A stretch of 64,000 nt of DNA from Pseudomonadota bacterium (GTDB lineage Bacteria > Pseudomonadota > Alphaproteobacteria > Rhizobiales > Devosiaceae). The notes below the pieces were generated by a model, which had not been told where the DNA came from, did no database searches, and saw nothing but the letters and a program-made list of their open reading frames with translations. Shown in pieces: positions 8,478-17,040 of the stretch. How positions within the stretch are numbered: position 1 is the stretch's first letter; each line of letters starts with the position of its first letter. Position numbers and translations under genes: made by a program. The DNA lies in assembly GCA_023393475.1 (NCBI GenBank), contig JAEWLC010000025.1, forward strand, positions 186,001 to 250,000, given 5' to 3'.

Positions 8478-10016
8478 GTGAACCAATACTGGGGCGTCGA
8501 CGCCGACCCCACAGCGCAGGGCCGCATCAAAGGCGCGCGCCCTATCGCCGTGCTCGACATCGGATCCAACTCGGTGCGCCTCGTCGTCTACGAACGGCAT
8601 GCCCGCTCGCTGACGCTGCTCTACAACGAGAAGACGGCCTGTGCGCTGGGCCGCGGCCTCGCCCAGACCGGCAAGATCGCCTACGAGAACATCGACCGCG
8701 CACTCACCGCCATCCAGCGCTTCGCGCTCGTGGCGAAGCTGATGAAGGTGGGGACGACCCACATCCTCGCCACGTCCGCCGTGCGCGAGGCCAGCAATTC
8801 CAAGGCCTTCGTCGATGCCGTTGAAGAAGTCATGGGCGGCAAGGTCATGGTGCTGTCGGGGGCCGAGGAGGCGCATTTCGCGGCGCTCGGGGCGATCTCG
8901 GGGATGCCGGGCTTCGGCGGCGTAGTGGGCGACCTCGGCGGCGGCAGCCTGGAGCTGTCGTCGATCGCGGGTGGTACGGACTCGACCGGCGAGACGCACG
9001 AGCTTGGCGTCATCCGGCTGCAGGACGATTCGGAAGGCTCGGCCGCCAAGGCGGTGGGCATCGCCAAGCGCCGGCTGAAGAAATCGAAGCTGCTCGACGG
9101 CAAGGGCGGTAGCTTCTGCGCCATCGGCGGAACCTGGCGTTCGCTCGCCAAGATTCATCAGGTGCTGCGCAACTACCCCCTGCACATGATCCAGCACTAC
9201 GAGGTCGGCGCGGCCGACATGCTCGAACTCTGCGAGCAGATCGTCACGGCGGCCGGCACGGGCAAGACCTATCCGGGGTCCGACCTGGCAAGCAACAGCC
9301 GCCGCGATCTCGTGCCCTTTGGCGCCGCCGTATTGGCGGAAGTGCTGAAGGCCGGCAAGTTCACCAGCGTGGTGTTCTCGGCGCTTGGCGTCCGCGAGGG
9401 GTACCTCTTCGGATCGCTGAATGAGGACGAGCGGGCAGTGGACCCGCTGATGCAGATGGCCGAGAACGTGAATATCCTGCGTTCGCGCTCGCCCCAGCAC
9501 GCCGAAGACCTCGTCGAGTTCTCCGCCGGGATTCTCGACGTGCTCGGGATCAAGGAAACCGCCGAGGAGGCGCGCCTGCGTCGCGCCGCCTGCTATCTCG
9601 CCGACATCGGCTGGCGCGGACACCCCGACTATCGCGGCGAGCAGGCGGTGGACATGGTGGCTTATGGCGCGGCGACCGGTATCGACCACCCGGGCCGGGC
9701 ATTCCTCGCCGAGGTGCTTGCAGTCCGCTACATGGGGCTGAAGCAGAAGTCGATCAGCGCCGGCGTGCTGGCGCTATCGGGAGCGGCGCTCAGCGCGCGG
9801 GCGCGGTTGCTCGGTGCGATCTTCCGCGTCGCGTACCCCATGTCCGCGGCGATGCCCGGCATCATCTCACGCGTCAGCTTCGAGCTGGACGGCGTGATCC
9901 TGAAACTGGTGCTGCCGCAGGAGCTGGCGTTCCTCGATGGCGAGCATCTGCGCGGCCGCCTGGATCAGTTGGCAGGCGTTGCGGGCTACAAGCTGACCGA
10001 CATCGTTTCGCGCTGA
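8478..10016 (+). CDS. ppx: Ppx/GppA family exopolyphosphatase
   Basis: 512 residues starting at GTG 8478, five bases after ppk. The ASKHA ATPase-like fold shows AVLDIGSNSVRLVVYE (phosphate loop 1) and VVGDLGGGSLELSS (phosphate loop 2). GVREGYLFGSL and a C-terminal HD-like helical region from about residue 310 follow. The family removes terminal phosphate from polyphosphate, and some members hydrolyse pppGpp. Sequence alone does not separate the activities, but the neighbour ppk argues for polyphosphate. Confidence 0.93.
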   Translation: MNQYWGVDADPTAQGRIKGARPIAVLDIGSNSVRLVVYERHARSLTLLYNEKTACALGRGLAQTGKIAYENIDRALTAIQRFALVAKLMKVGTTHILATSAVREASNSKAFVDAVEEVMGGKVMVLSGAEEAHFAALGAISGMPGFGGVVGDLGGGSLELSSIAGGTDSTGETHELGVIRLQDDSEGSAAKAVGIAKRRLKKSKLLDGKGGSFCAIGGTWRSLAKIHQVLRNYPLHMIQHYEVGAADMLELCEQIVTAAGTGKTYPGSDLASNSRRDLVPFGAAVLAEVLKAGKFTSVVFSALGVREGYLFGSLNEDERAVDPLMQMAENVNILRSRSPQHAEDLVEFSAGILDVLGIKETAEEARLRRAACYLADIGWRGHPDYRGEQAVDMVAYGAATGIDHPGRAFLAEVLAVRYMGLKQKSISAGVLALSGAALSARARLLGAIFRVAYPMSAAMPGIISRVSFELDGVILKLVLPQELAFLDGEHLRGRLDQLAGVAGYKLTDIVSR

Positions 10017-10021
10017 CCGGC

Positions 10022-11368
10022 TCAGGGCCGGTCGGTGGCGGTGCTGCCGTTGCCGTTCTCTTCGTGCGGCGGCGTTATCTGCTGGCCCGGCTGGCCCATC
10101 TCGTGGACATGCGGCTTCTTGGCCACCGACGGGCGGTGCATGAGGTCGAAGCGGCGCACCGTGTAGATGAACACCCCGGCGGCGGCGAGAACGAGAATGC
10201 CCGCGCCGAGGAACGGTGCGCCCGGGAAGTAGCCCGGCTCGTGCTTGGGGGCCTGTGTGAAATGGCTGAACAGCTGCGTCGCGGCGAGCGGCCCGAGGAT
10301 CGAGGCCAGCGAGTTCACCGCGTTGATGGCGCCCTGTAGTTCGCCCTGCGCATCGTCGGCCACCTGCCGGGACATCAGCGAGTTGATGGCCGGGCCGGCG
10401 AGACCGGCGAGCGAGCCGAGGATGAGGAAGCCGTAGAGCGGGACCTCGGAGTGGATGAAAGCCGTCCCCGTGAAGGCGATGGCGGCGCAGACCATGCCGA
10501 GCAGCACCGTCGACCACTCGCCGATCTTCTTGGTCACGGGTCCGATCAGCAGCGCCTGGCTGAGCGCAAAACCGATACCGAACGTGCCAAGCGCGATACC
10601 GATCTGGGCGGACGAGAAGCTGAGCACTTCGATGGTGAAGAAGTTCCACACCGACGGGAACGACTGGCTGGCGAGAACGAACAGGCCGAGCGACAGCAGG
10701 AGCCAGAGCACGACCGGGCTGTTGCGCTTCAGGTTGAGAAGAACGCCGAAAGGGTTGGCGCGGCGGATGTTGAACGGCCGGCGCTTATCCTTCCCGAGGC
10801 TTTCGGGGAGAACGAAGAAACCGAACATCAGGTTGGCGGCTGCAAGCGCGGCGGCGGCATAGAACGGCCACCGCGGTCCAAGTTCACCCAGCAGGCCACC
10901 GACCACTGGGCCGAAGATGAACCCGAGGCCGAAAGCGGCGCCGATCAGGCCGAAGCGGTGCGCGCGCTTGTCCTTGGGCGTGATGTCGGCGATGTAGGCC
11001 GTCGCCGTGGCGACCGATGCTCCAGAGATGCCAGCGATGATCTGGCCGATGAAGATCAGCACGATCGAAGTAGCAAAGCCCATGGTGGTGTAGTTGATCG
11101 TCAGTCCCGCCAGCGCCAGCAGGATGATCGGTCGGCGCCCAAACCTGTCACTGAGGTTGCCCAGGGCCGGGCCGAACAGGAACTGCATCAGCGAGTAGGC
11201 GAAGACGAGATAGCCGCCGATGACGGCCGCCTGCGCGACGCTGCCGCCCGAGAGCTGACCGATCAGTTCGGGGAGCACCGGCAGGATGATGCCGTAGCCC
11301 AGCATGTCGAGAAAGATCGTGACCAGCACGCAGACAAGGGTGAGGTTGGACTGGGGCGAGACGGGCAT
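10022..11368 (-). CDS. MFS transporter, TCR/Tet-like
   Basis: 448 residues from ATG 11368, with about 12 membrane helices. Motif A between helices 2 and 3 is LSDRFGRRPIIL, and helix 1 has FLDMLGYGIILPVLPEL, both typical of tetracycline-exporter-like drug:H+ antiporters. Another ATG lies at 11410 with AGGG close before it, so the true start is uncertain. The C-terminus has a charged tail rich in Asn and Gly. No regulator is adjacent. The substrate cannot be told, and drug resistance should not be assumed. Confidence 0.85.
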   Translation of the reverse strand: MPVSPQSNLTLVCVLVTIFLDMLGYGIILPVLPELIGQLSGGSVAQAAVIGGYLVFAYSLMQFLFGPALGNLSDRFGRRPIILLALAGLTINYTTMGFATSIVLIFIGQIIAGISGASVATATAYIADITPKDKRAHRFGLIGAAFGLGFIFGPVVGGLLGELGPRWPFYAAAALAAANLMFGFFVLPESLGKDKRRPFNIRRANPFGVLLNLKRNSPVVLWLLLSLGLFVLASQSFPSVWNFFTIEVLSFSSAQIGIALGTFGIGFALSQALLIGPVTKKIGEWSTVLLGMVCAAIAFTGTAFIHSEVPLYGFLILGSLAGLAGPAINSLMSRQVADDAQGELQGAINAVNSLASILGPLAATQLFSHFTQAPKHEPGYFPGAPFLGAGILVLAAAGVFIYTVRRFDLMHRPSVAKKPHVHEMGQPGQQITPPHEENGNGSTATDRP

Positions 11369-11440
11369 GCGCGGCGGGATATCCCTTGTGGTGGGCGGCA
11401 GTTGACACATCGGCCCTGCCGAAGGCAAGCGCCGCAGGAG

Positions 11441-12682
11441 CTAGTGGACGTCCTGTCGCGGTGGCCGTGGCGGAGCCGGTACCGAGTCCGGGTCGGGAGC
11501 TGCGTCGTAGCCGTAGAGCCAGCTCAACCGCTTCAAATGCCCGCGCGTTCCCTGGGCCTTCACCACGGCGTTGCGGGCAAGGGTGAATGGCCACTCGAGG
11601 TGGAAGGCAAAACCATTCGAGTCCGAGAGCTTGCGCACACGCTCGACGCGCGGTTGCCGCAGGGCCGCGTAGCGCTTGAGAGCGGTTTCCGCTTCGGCCT
11701 CGGTCATCAGCAGCGGGGCAAGAATGGCGGCGTCCTCGATGGCCATCACCGCGCCCTGCGCCTGGAACGGCATCATCGCGTGGGCCGCATCGCCTATGAG
11801 GCCGACGCCGCCCTCGGCCCAGGTCGGGGTGACGACCGTCGACATGGGCCAGTAGCCCCAGTCGTTGCCGGCGGCTTCGCGGATCACTTCGAACTGCCGG
11901 CTCTTTTGGGCTGCCCACGGCAGGTCTGGCGCGCGCGGCGGGTTCTCGCCGAAAGCCAGCTGCTCCTTCACCTTGGCAAAGAGTGCGACGTTGACCTGCT
12001 GGCGATAGGGCAGCGGGTAGGTGACGGCGTGATAGCCGGGCCCCCACAGCAGGCCGGTGCGATTGGGCACGAGGATGCTGTCGAGCGCGGTCTGGGGCAG
12101 GGTGATGCGCCAGGCCACCATGCCCGAGTAGGTCGCCTCGGGGCCCATCAGGACGCCGGTCCGCGTGCGTGAGTTGACGCCGTCGGCGCCGATAAAGGCG
12201 AAGGCACGGGTAGATCGCGACTTGCCGTCGGCCTCGTCCACCGTCACCGAAACGCCACGGGCATGGCTGACCACGTCGTAGGCGCGGACCCCGAACAGCA
12301 TGTCGATATTGGCGAAGCGCTTGCACGCCTTGTAGAGCAGGTCGGCGAGATCGGCCCGATGCATGACGGCATAGGGCGCCCCGAACTGCTGCTCGACCAC
12401 CTTGCCGAGTTCGAGCGTGATGAGCGGGGAGGTGGCGCCGTAGGGATAGACGTCGATGCCGGTGGGCTCGAACGCCCGGGCGGCGATGGCGCGATCGAGG
12501 CCGAGCCGGTTGAGGATCTTGCGCGCGTTCGGGCTGAGCTGCAGCCCCGCGCCGACCTCCTGCACCGCGTCGCGCTTTTCGAGCACGACGACGGTGGCGC
12601 CGAACTTGGCGAGTGCAAGCGCAAGCGTCATGCCGGCAATGCCGGCACCGGCGATGTAGATGGTGCGTCCGTTACCGGACAT
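11441..12682 (-). CDS. FAD-dependent aromatic-type monooxygenase
   Basis: 413 residues. Group A flavin hydroxylase marks are all visible: IAGAGIAGMTLALAL (FAD dinucleotide fold), GADGVNSR (DG motif) and GVGLIGDAAHAMMPFQAQGA (GD motif binding the ribityl chain). Annotation pipelines often name this type salicylate or 3-hydroxybenzoate hydroxylase, but no catabolic genes lie nearby and the substrate is unknown. The C-terminus is proline-rich. It starts eight bases after the stop of the CHCC zinc-finger gene, so the two are likely one transcript. Confidence 0.87.
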   Translation of the reverse strand: MSGNGRTIYIAGAGIAGMTLALALAKFGATVVVLEKRDAVQEVGAGLQLSPNARKILNRLGLDRAIAARAFEPTGIDVYPYGATSPLITLELGKVVEQQFGAPYAVMHRADLADLLYKACKRFANIDMLFGVRAYDVVSHARGVSVTVDEADGKSRSTRAFAFIGADGVNSRTRTGVLMGPEATYSGMVAWRITLPQTALDSILVPNRTGLLWGPGYHAVTYPLPYRQQVNVALFAKVKEQLAFGENPPRAPDLPWAAQKSRQFEVIREAAGNDWGYWPMSTVVTPTWAEGGVGLIGDAAHAMMPFQAQGAVMAIEDAAILAPLLMTEAEAETALKRYAALRQPRVERVRKLSDSNGFAFHLEWPFTLARNAVVKAQGTRGHLKRLSWLYGYDAAPDPDSVPAPPRPPRQDVH

Positions 12683-12690
12683 GGCGGGTA

Positions 12691-12936
12691 TCAGGCGGCT
12701 TCGGAGTGATAGATGGCCGACAACGGTTCGGAGGTTCCCGCGGCGAGCGTGGCGTCGAACTGGTACAGCGTCGAGCAGTACGGGCAGACGATCTCGTTGT
12801 CCTTGCCCATGTCGAGATAGATGTGCGGATGATCGAACGGGGGCAGGGCGCCTACGCACTGGAATTCCTTGGACCCGATCCGGATGCTCCGCAGGCCTTC
12901 GGTATTGTGGAAGTGCGGGGTGCTCTCGTGGGCCAT
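12691..12936 (-). CDS. CHCC-type zinc-finger protein
   Basis: 81 residues with the zf-CHCC arrangement: Cys in EFQCVG, His in PPFDHPHIYLD, then the pair CPYC in EIVCPYCSTLYQF. This is the fold of the complex I NDUFS6 subunit and of many small alphaproteobacterial proteins. Presumably it binds zinc in the cytoplasm. It lies directly upstream of the flavin monooxygenase. The ATG at 12936 follows GAGGATCAG. Confidence 0.88.
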   Translation of the reverse strand: MAHESTPHFHNTEGLRSIRIGSKEFQCVGALPPFDHPHIYLDMGKDNEIVCPYCSTLYQFDATLAAGTSEPLSAIYHSEAA

Positions 12937-13338
12937 GGGCTGATCCTCGGTTCGAACTCGGCGCGAACATAACCAAGCCCGACAGCCAAAGGAAGCGCGA
13001 ACGTTCTCGCTGCGCGCGGTCCGTTATGCGCCATCGGGAATGGCAAAGAGGCGGTCGAATCCTCCGACGGCAAAGATAGATCGCTTGATTACTAGTAAAG
13101 CGAAAGCAACGAATAGGTATCGGACACTAGTGGACCGAGATCGGTACGAGAGCGTCCAGTCTAGCTTATCTTCTGGACTCGGATTTATGGCGAGGCGTAC
13201 AATTCTTTGTCGGCCGATATGTACTCGGCATCCGGGAATTCCATGCCACATCAGGCAGTTGGGAACGGATTTACCACGCCTCGTGGTTCGACGTCCGCGC
13301 GGCACCGAGGGGGGTGTAAAAGCGAGGAGTGCGTTGAA
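12937..13338. other. 402-base noncoding gap with an AT-rich core
   Basis: No credible gene is seen on either strand. The stretch 13040-13260 is clearly richer in A and T than its neighbours by eye. It contains short palindromes (ACTAGT near 13091, CACTAGTG near 13126) and dispersed GATCGG. It likely holds the promoter of the protease gene, and its composition differs from the flanks. The last 100 bases return to high GC and carry GAGGAG, the ribosome-binding site of the protease. Confidence 0.5.
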
Positions 13339-14529
13339 ATGGCAGGAAACACGAAGTCTGGTCGGTCTTCCTCCGGCCCGGGAGACGACTTCGATACCCC
13401 CACGGGTGGCGGAGATGCCGCCCACAACGGCGACGAAGGCGGCAATGAAGAGTTCGAGGCGCCGTCGAACGCCGATATGGCCTCCGAAGGTCCGCTCGCC
13501 GAAGTGGCCGAAATCGAGGCCGAACTTGGCGGCGACCTGGCCGCACTGAAATCCGAAATCGAATCGAAGCTGGTAGGCGACGCCAAGAACGTTGCCGAGG
13601 GCGCCGCCGTGCAGGATCTCGATGCTGGCAACATCGTCGGCGTCGGCTACGGCTACGACGACGGTTCCAGCGACAGCCTGGTGCCGCCGGGCCAGCCGGC
13701 ACTGGTGGTCTACACCGTCGAAAAGCTCGACTCGAGCCAGCTGCAGGCCGAAGTCGCCTCGGTTGCCGGCACGAGCGCGCTGTCGACCGTGCCGATCATC
13801 CAGGTGACAACCGGTGTAGTCGATGCCCTCGCGCATCGCATGCGCCTTCGTCCGGCGCCCGGCGGTATCTCGGTCGGGCATACAAGGGTGACGGCCGGGA
13901 CCATCGGTTGCCTCGTGAGGGGACGGAGCGCCCCGCGCAACAGCCGGCTGATGATCCTGAGCAACAACCACGTGATCGCCAATTCCAACGTCTCGGCGTT
14001 GGGAGACAGCATCATCCAGCCCGGCTCGTATGACGGTGGCCGCCACCCGCAGGACCAGATCGCGGTCCTCGAGCGGTTCGTCCCGATCAACTTCTCGGGC
14101 GGCATCAACTATGTCGATTGCGCCACCGGCTGGTGCTGGCCCGAACGGGTCCGCAAGGAGCTGATGTACCTGTCGGGCGGCTCGATCGCCTACTTCCGCA
14201 TCGGCGCCGCACCGATGGCTCCGTCGATCGGACTCAGTGTCGGCAAGTCCGGCCGCACCACCCAGCTGAAGGCCGGCCGCATCACCGCTATCGGCGTGAC
14301 GGTCAACGTCAACTACGGCAGCGGCCGCATCGGCCACTTCCGCGACCAGATCGCGATCCGCGGCACCGCCGGCGACTTCAGCGCCGGTGGCGATTCGGGA
14401 TCGAGCGTCTGGCACTGGGCGACCGGCGTCCGGCCGGTGGGCCTGCTCTATGCCGGCGGCGGGGGCACGACCTTCGCCAACCGCATGGATCGGGTCGTCG
14501 CTGCCCTTGATGTGAACATTGTCTCTTAG
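13339..14529 (+). CDS. Trypsin-like serine protease with N-terminal regulatory-type domain
   Basis: 396 residues starting at ATG 13339, with GAGGAG nine bases upstream. Residues 1-60 are acidic and low in complexity. Residues about 97-165 form a small domain (NIVGVGYGYDD ... QPALVVYTV ... GVVDAL). Residues about 175-396 are a chymotrypsin-fold protease with a plausible triad: His211 in LSNNHVIA, Asp260 in NYVDC, Ser353 in GGDSGSSVW. There is no signal peptide, so it probably acts in the cytoplasm. The next gene encodes a protein resembling residues 97-165. The target is unknown. Family members are usually left as S1-like or Nal1-like hypothetical peptidases. Confidence 0.8.
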   Translation: MAGNTKSGRSSSGPGDDFDTPTGGGDAAHNGDEGGNEEFEAPSNADMASEGPLAEVAEIEAELGGDLAALKSEIESKLVGDAKNVAEGAAVQDLDAGNIVGVGYGYDDGSSDSLVPPGQPALVVYTVEKLDSSQLQAEVASVAGTSALSTVPIIQVTTGVVDALAHRMRLRPAPGGISVGHTRVTAGTIGCLVRGRSAPRNSRLMILSNNHVIANSNVSALGDSIIQPGSYDGGRHPQDQIAVLERFVPINFSGGINYVDCATGWCWPERVRKELMYLSGGSIAYFRIGAAPMAPSIGLSVGKSGRTTQLKAGRITAIGVTVNVNYGSGRIGHFRDQIAIRGTAGDFSAGGDSGSSVWHWATGVRPVGLLYAGGGGTTFANRMDRVVAALDVNIVS

Positions 14530-14602
14530 CAGACTGTTCCACAGCCTGATCCAGACGGGCGGAGGCGTCGTCTCCGCCCGCCTGCACAAGGGGAGTGTCG
14601 AC

Positions 14603-14905
14603 ATGCCCAAATCAGAATTCGAGCCGCCCGACCTGGCGGCACTGACCGGCGGAGCACCGGCGGCTGGCAACGAGGCCGCCGCCGGAGGCGACGCAGAGGT
14701 TTCGCGTGTCCTCGGCCAGCAGACCGACGCGTTGATGAAGCGCGAAGGCGTGGTAATGGTCGGCGAGGGCCAGGACGAGGTCGGCCGCCCCGCCATTGTC
14801 ATCGGGGTGAAGCAGCGCCATCAGCTGGCGTCGCTCCCGCGCAGCATCGACGGCGTGCCGGTGACGGGCTGGGTGGTCGGCGAGGTCGACGCGCTCAAGC
14901 GGTAG
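14603..14905 (+). CDS. Small protein resembling the N-terminal domain of the adjacent protease
   Basis: 100 residues from ATG 14603, with a strong AAGGGGAG upstream, 73 bases after the protease stop. After a Gly/Ala-rich N-terminus, residues about 40-98 read GVVMVGEGQDE, then RPAIVIGV, LASLP, GVPV and GEVDAL. This matches the order and spacing of protease residues 97-165 (NIVGVGYGYDD, QPALVVYTV, VPII, GVVDAL). The likeness is read by eye. It may bind the protease as an inhibitor, chaperone or substrate adaptor. No named family was recognised. Confidence 0.65.
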   Translation: MPKSEFEPPDLAALTGGAPAAGNEAAAGGDAEVSRVLGQQTDALMKREGVVMVGEGQDEVGRPAIVIGVKQRHQLASLPRSIDGVPVTGWVVGEVDALKR

Positions 14906-14968
14906 GGGCCGGGGGTTCCGTGGGGGCTGGCTGGTTGCTACAACCCGCCTCCCACGCAGGAGCCGCCC

Positions 14969-15724
14969 ATGCCCCAGTTCAACTCCGCCGGCATCGCCAT
15001 CGACTACGAAGTACACGGCGAGGGACGGCCGATCCTGCTGATCCATGGCTTCGCCTCGTCGGGCAAGATCAACTGGATCGATACCGGCTGGGTCGAAACC
15101 CTTGTCGGGGCCGGCTACCAGCCGATCACGTTCGACAATCGCGGGCACGGTGCCTCGCGGAAACTCTACGATCCGCAGCTCTACTTCGCCCACGAGATGG
15201 CGGAGGACGCGCGCCGCCTGCTGGCCCATCTGGGCATCAGGCGGGCGCCGGTGATGGGCTACTCGATGGGCGCGCGCATCACCGCCTATCTCATGCTGAA
15301 CCACCCGGCGCTGGTCAGCTGCGGCATCTGGGGCGGCATGGGCGTGAACCTGATGACCGGCCTCGAGAACAGCGAGGAGATCATCGCGGCGCTGACCGCC
15401 GAGTCGCTCGATCACGTGACGGGCCGGGCCGGGCGGCAGTTCCGCATCTTCGCCGACCACAACAAGGCCGATCGCGCCGCGCTCGCCGCCTGCATGATCA
15501 GCTCGCGCGAACCGATGCGCGAGTCGGACGTAATGAAGATCGAAGCGCCGGTCCTCGTCGCCGTCGGCAGCGAGGATGACATGGCTGGATCGCCCTCGGA
15601 GCTGGCGGCGCTGCTGCCGCGCGGCGAGGCTTTCACCATCGACCGGCGCGATCACATGCGGGCCACCGGCGACAAGCTGTTCAAGGCGGCGGCGCTGGAT
15701 TTCCTCGCACGGCACACAGGCTGA
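14969..15724 (+). CDS. Alpha/beta hydrolase
   Basis: 251 residues with an alpha/beta-hydrolase core: LLIHGFASSG (oxyanion strand), TFDNRGHGAS, and the nucleophile elbow GYSMGAR with Ser at about residue 97. An acid follows near VAVGSEDD and the catalytic His is in DRRDHM. No signal peptide is seen. The substrate cannot be predicted from these marks. GGAG in CAGGAGCCGCCC lies before the ATG at 14969. Confidence 0.88.
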   Translation: MPQFNSAGIAIDYEVHGEGRPILLIHGFASSGKINWIDTGWVETLVGAGYQPITFDNRGHGASRKLYDPQLYFAHEMAEDARRLLAHLGIRRAPVMGYSMGARITAYLMLNHPALVSCGIWGGMGVNLMTGLENSEEIIAALTAESLDHVTGRAGRQFRIFADHNKADRAALAACMISSREPMRESDVMKIEAPVLVAVGSEDDMAGSPSELAALLPRGEAFTIDRRDHMRATGDKLFKAAALDFLARHTG

Positions 15725-15729
15725 GGCAC

Positions 15730-15745
15730 CAGGCTTCCGAGCCTG
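15730..15745. terminator. Hairpin after alpha/beta hydrolase
   Basis: CAGGCT and AGCCTG form a perfect six-base stem around the stable tetraloop TCCG, six bases past the hydrolase stop. There is no T-run after it, so if it ends transcription it does so weakly or with Rho. Confidence 0.35.
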
Positions 15746-15878
15746 CAAGTTCTCCCAAAGGCGCTTCCGCGAGTAACCATTGGACGCGACTGGACGCGCC
15801 GCGAACTATTTTACGCGCTAAGGGTTGGTATCTGAGCACGGGTTGGCTTATATCGGCATCCGCCGATGGAGACGTGGG

Positions 15879-16703
15879 ATGAGCTCGAACTTGAAGACGG
15901 CTGGGGTCACGGCGATCGACCCCGTTTGGGATGCAGTGGTTTCCGGGGCGCGCCAGATCGTGGCCAGCGAACCCTCGCTCACCAATCTCATCTACTCCAA
16001 CATTCTCAATCACTCTGGCTTCGAGGATGCGCTCGCCCACCGGCTGGCTGAGCGCCTCGATCACCCCGACGTTTCTGCTGACCTGATCCGCCAGGCGTTC
16101 CAGGATGCGCTGGATGCGAGCCCCGAGATCGGCCTCGATGCCCGCGCCGACCTGGCCGCGACGCTCGAACGCGATCCCGCCCTGCACAAGGCGGTGGATT
16201 GCTTCCTCTATTTCAAGGGCTACCACGCCATCCAGACGCACCGCTTCGCGCATGCGCTGTGGACGAACGGCCGCAAGGATTTCGCGCTTTACCTGCAGAG
16301 CCGGTCGAGCGCCGTGTTCCAGGTCGACATCAATCCGGCCGCGCGCATCGGCAAGGGCATCATGCTCGACCATGCCACCGGCTTCGTCGTCGGCGAGACG
16401 GCGACCATCGGCGACAATGTCTCGATCCTTCAGGGCGTGACGCTTGGCGGCACCGGCAAGTCGGAAGAAGACCGGCACCCCAAGATCGGCGACGGCGTGC
16501 TGATCGGCGCGCATGCGGTGGTGCTCGGCAACATCAAGGTCGGCGACTGCGCGCGCATCGGCGCGGGCTCCGTCGTGGTCAAGGAAGTGCCGCCACGGGT
16601 GACTGTCGCCGGCGTTCCCGCCAAGGTGATCGGTGAAGCCGGCACGCCGCATCCGGCCTCGGTGATGGACCACATGGGCGTCGTCAAGGACGTCACCGGC
16701 TGA
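15879..16703 (+). CDS. cysE: Serine O-acetyltransferase
   Basis: 274 residues from ATG 15879, with GGAG seven bases before it. It makes O-acetylserine from serine and acetyl-CoA, the precursor for cysteine. An alpha-helical N-terminal domain (about 10-150, with FLYFKGYHAIQTHR) precedes a left-handed beta-helix of hexapeptide repeats (VDINPAARIGKGIMLDHATG, IGDNVSILQGVTLGGTGK). The end GVPAKVIGEAG is typical. The catalytic His lies in LDHATG. No other sulfur genes are adjacent, though cysteine feeds the suf operon at 52 kb. Confidence 0.96.
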   Translation: MSSNLKTAGVTAIDPVWDAVVSGARQIVASEPSLTNLIYSNILNHSGFEDALAHRLAERLDHPDVSADLIRQAFQDALDASPEIGLDARADLAATLERDPALHKAVDCFLYFKGYHAIQTHRFAHALWTNGRKDFALYLQSRSSAVFQVDINPAARIGKGIMLDHATGFVVGETATIGDNVSILQGVTLGGTGKSEEDRHPKIGDGVLIGAHAVVLGNIKVGDCARIGAGSVVVKEVPPRVTVAGVPAKVIGEAGTPHPASVMDHMGVVKDVTG

Positions 16704-16808
16704 TCTCCCGGTAGCGCGGCCGAAAAAAAGCGCGCGCCGGGATTGCCCGGCGGGTCGCAATGCCTATTGTGGCGAACCCAAAATCGACCACTCCCAAAGG
16801 CGGCAGCC

Positions 16809-17027
16809 ATGAACCACCCCGAGATCATCAAGCTACAGAAATTTCTGCAGCAGAAGTTCAACAACCGGAACCTCGACGTTCGCCCGCGCAACAAGCAGAA
16901 CGACAGCGTCGAAGTGTACCTGGGCGAAGAGTTCCTCGGCCTGATCTACGTGGACGACGAGGACGGCGACCGGTCCTACAACTTCCAGATGGCGATCCTC
17001 GACGTGGATCTCGACGACATCCAGTAA
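16809..17027 (+). CDS. DUF3126 family protein
   Basis: 72 residues starting MNHPEIIKLQKFLQQKF. It is a small acidic protein with an N-terminal helix and a beta-meander (VEVYLGEEFLGLIYVDDEDG), matching the DUF3126 family common in alphaproteobacteria. The function is unknown. AAGGCGGCAGCC lies before the ATG. Confidence 0.8.
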   Translation: MNHPEIIKLQKFLQQKFNNRNLDVRPRNKQNDSVEVYLGEEFLGLIYVDDEDGDRSYNFQMAILDVDLDDIQ

Positions 17028-17040
17028 GTAGACGGGGCGC

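Noticed and set aside
10451..12172. 573-codon plus-strand frame across the MFS and monooxygenase genes
   Set aside because: It spans two unrelated real genes on the other strand, which a true gene would not do.
13024..14802. 592-codon minus-strand frame across the protease and its partner
   Set aside because: The plus-strand genes have triad motifs and ribosome-binding sites; this frame has none.
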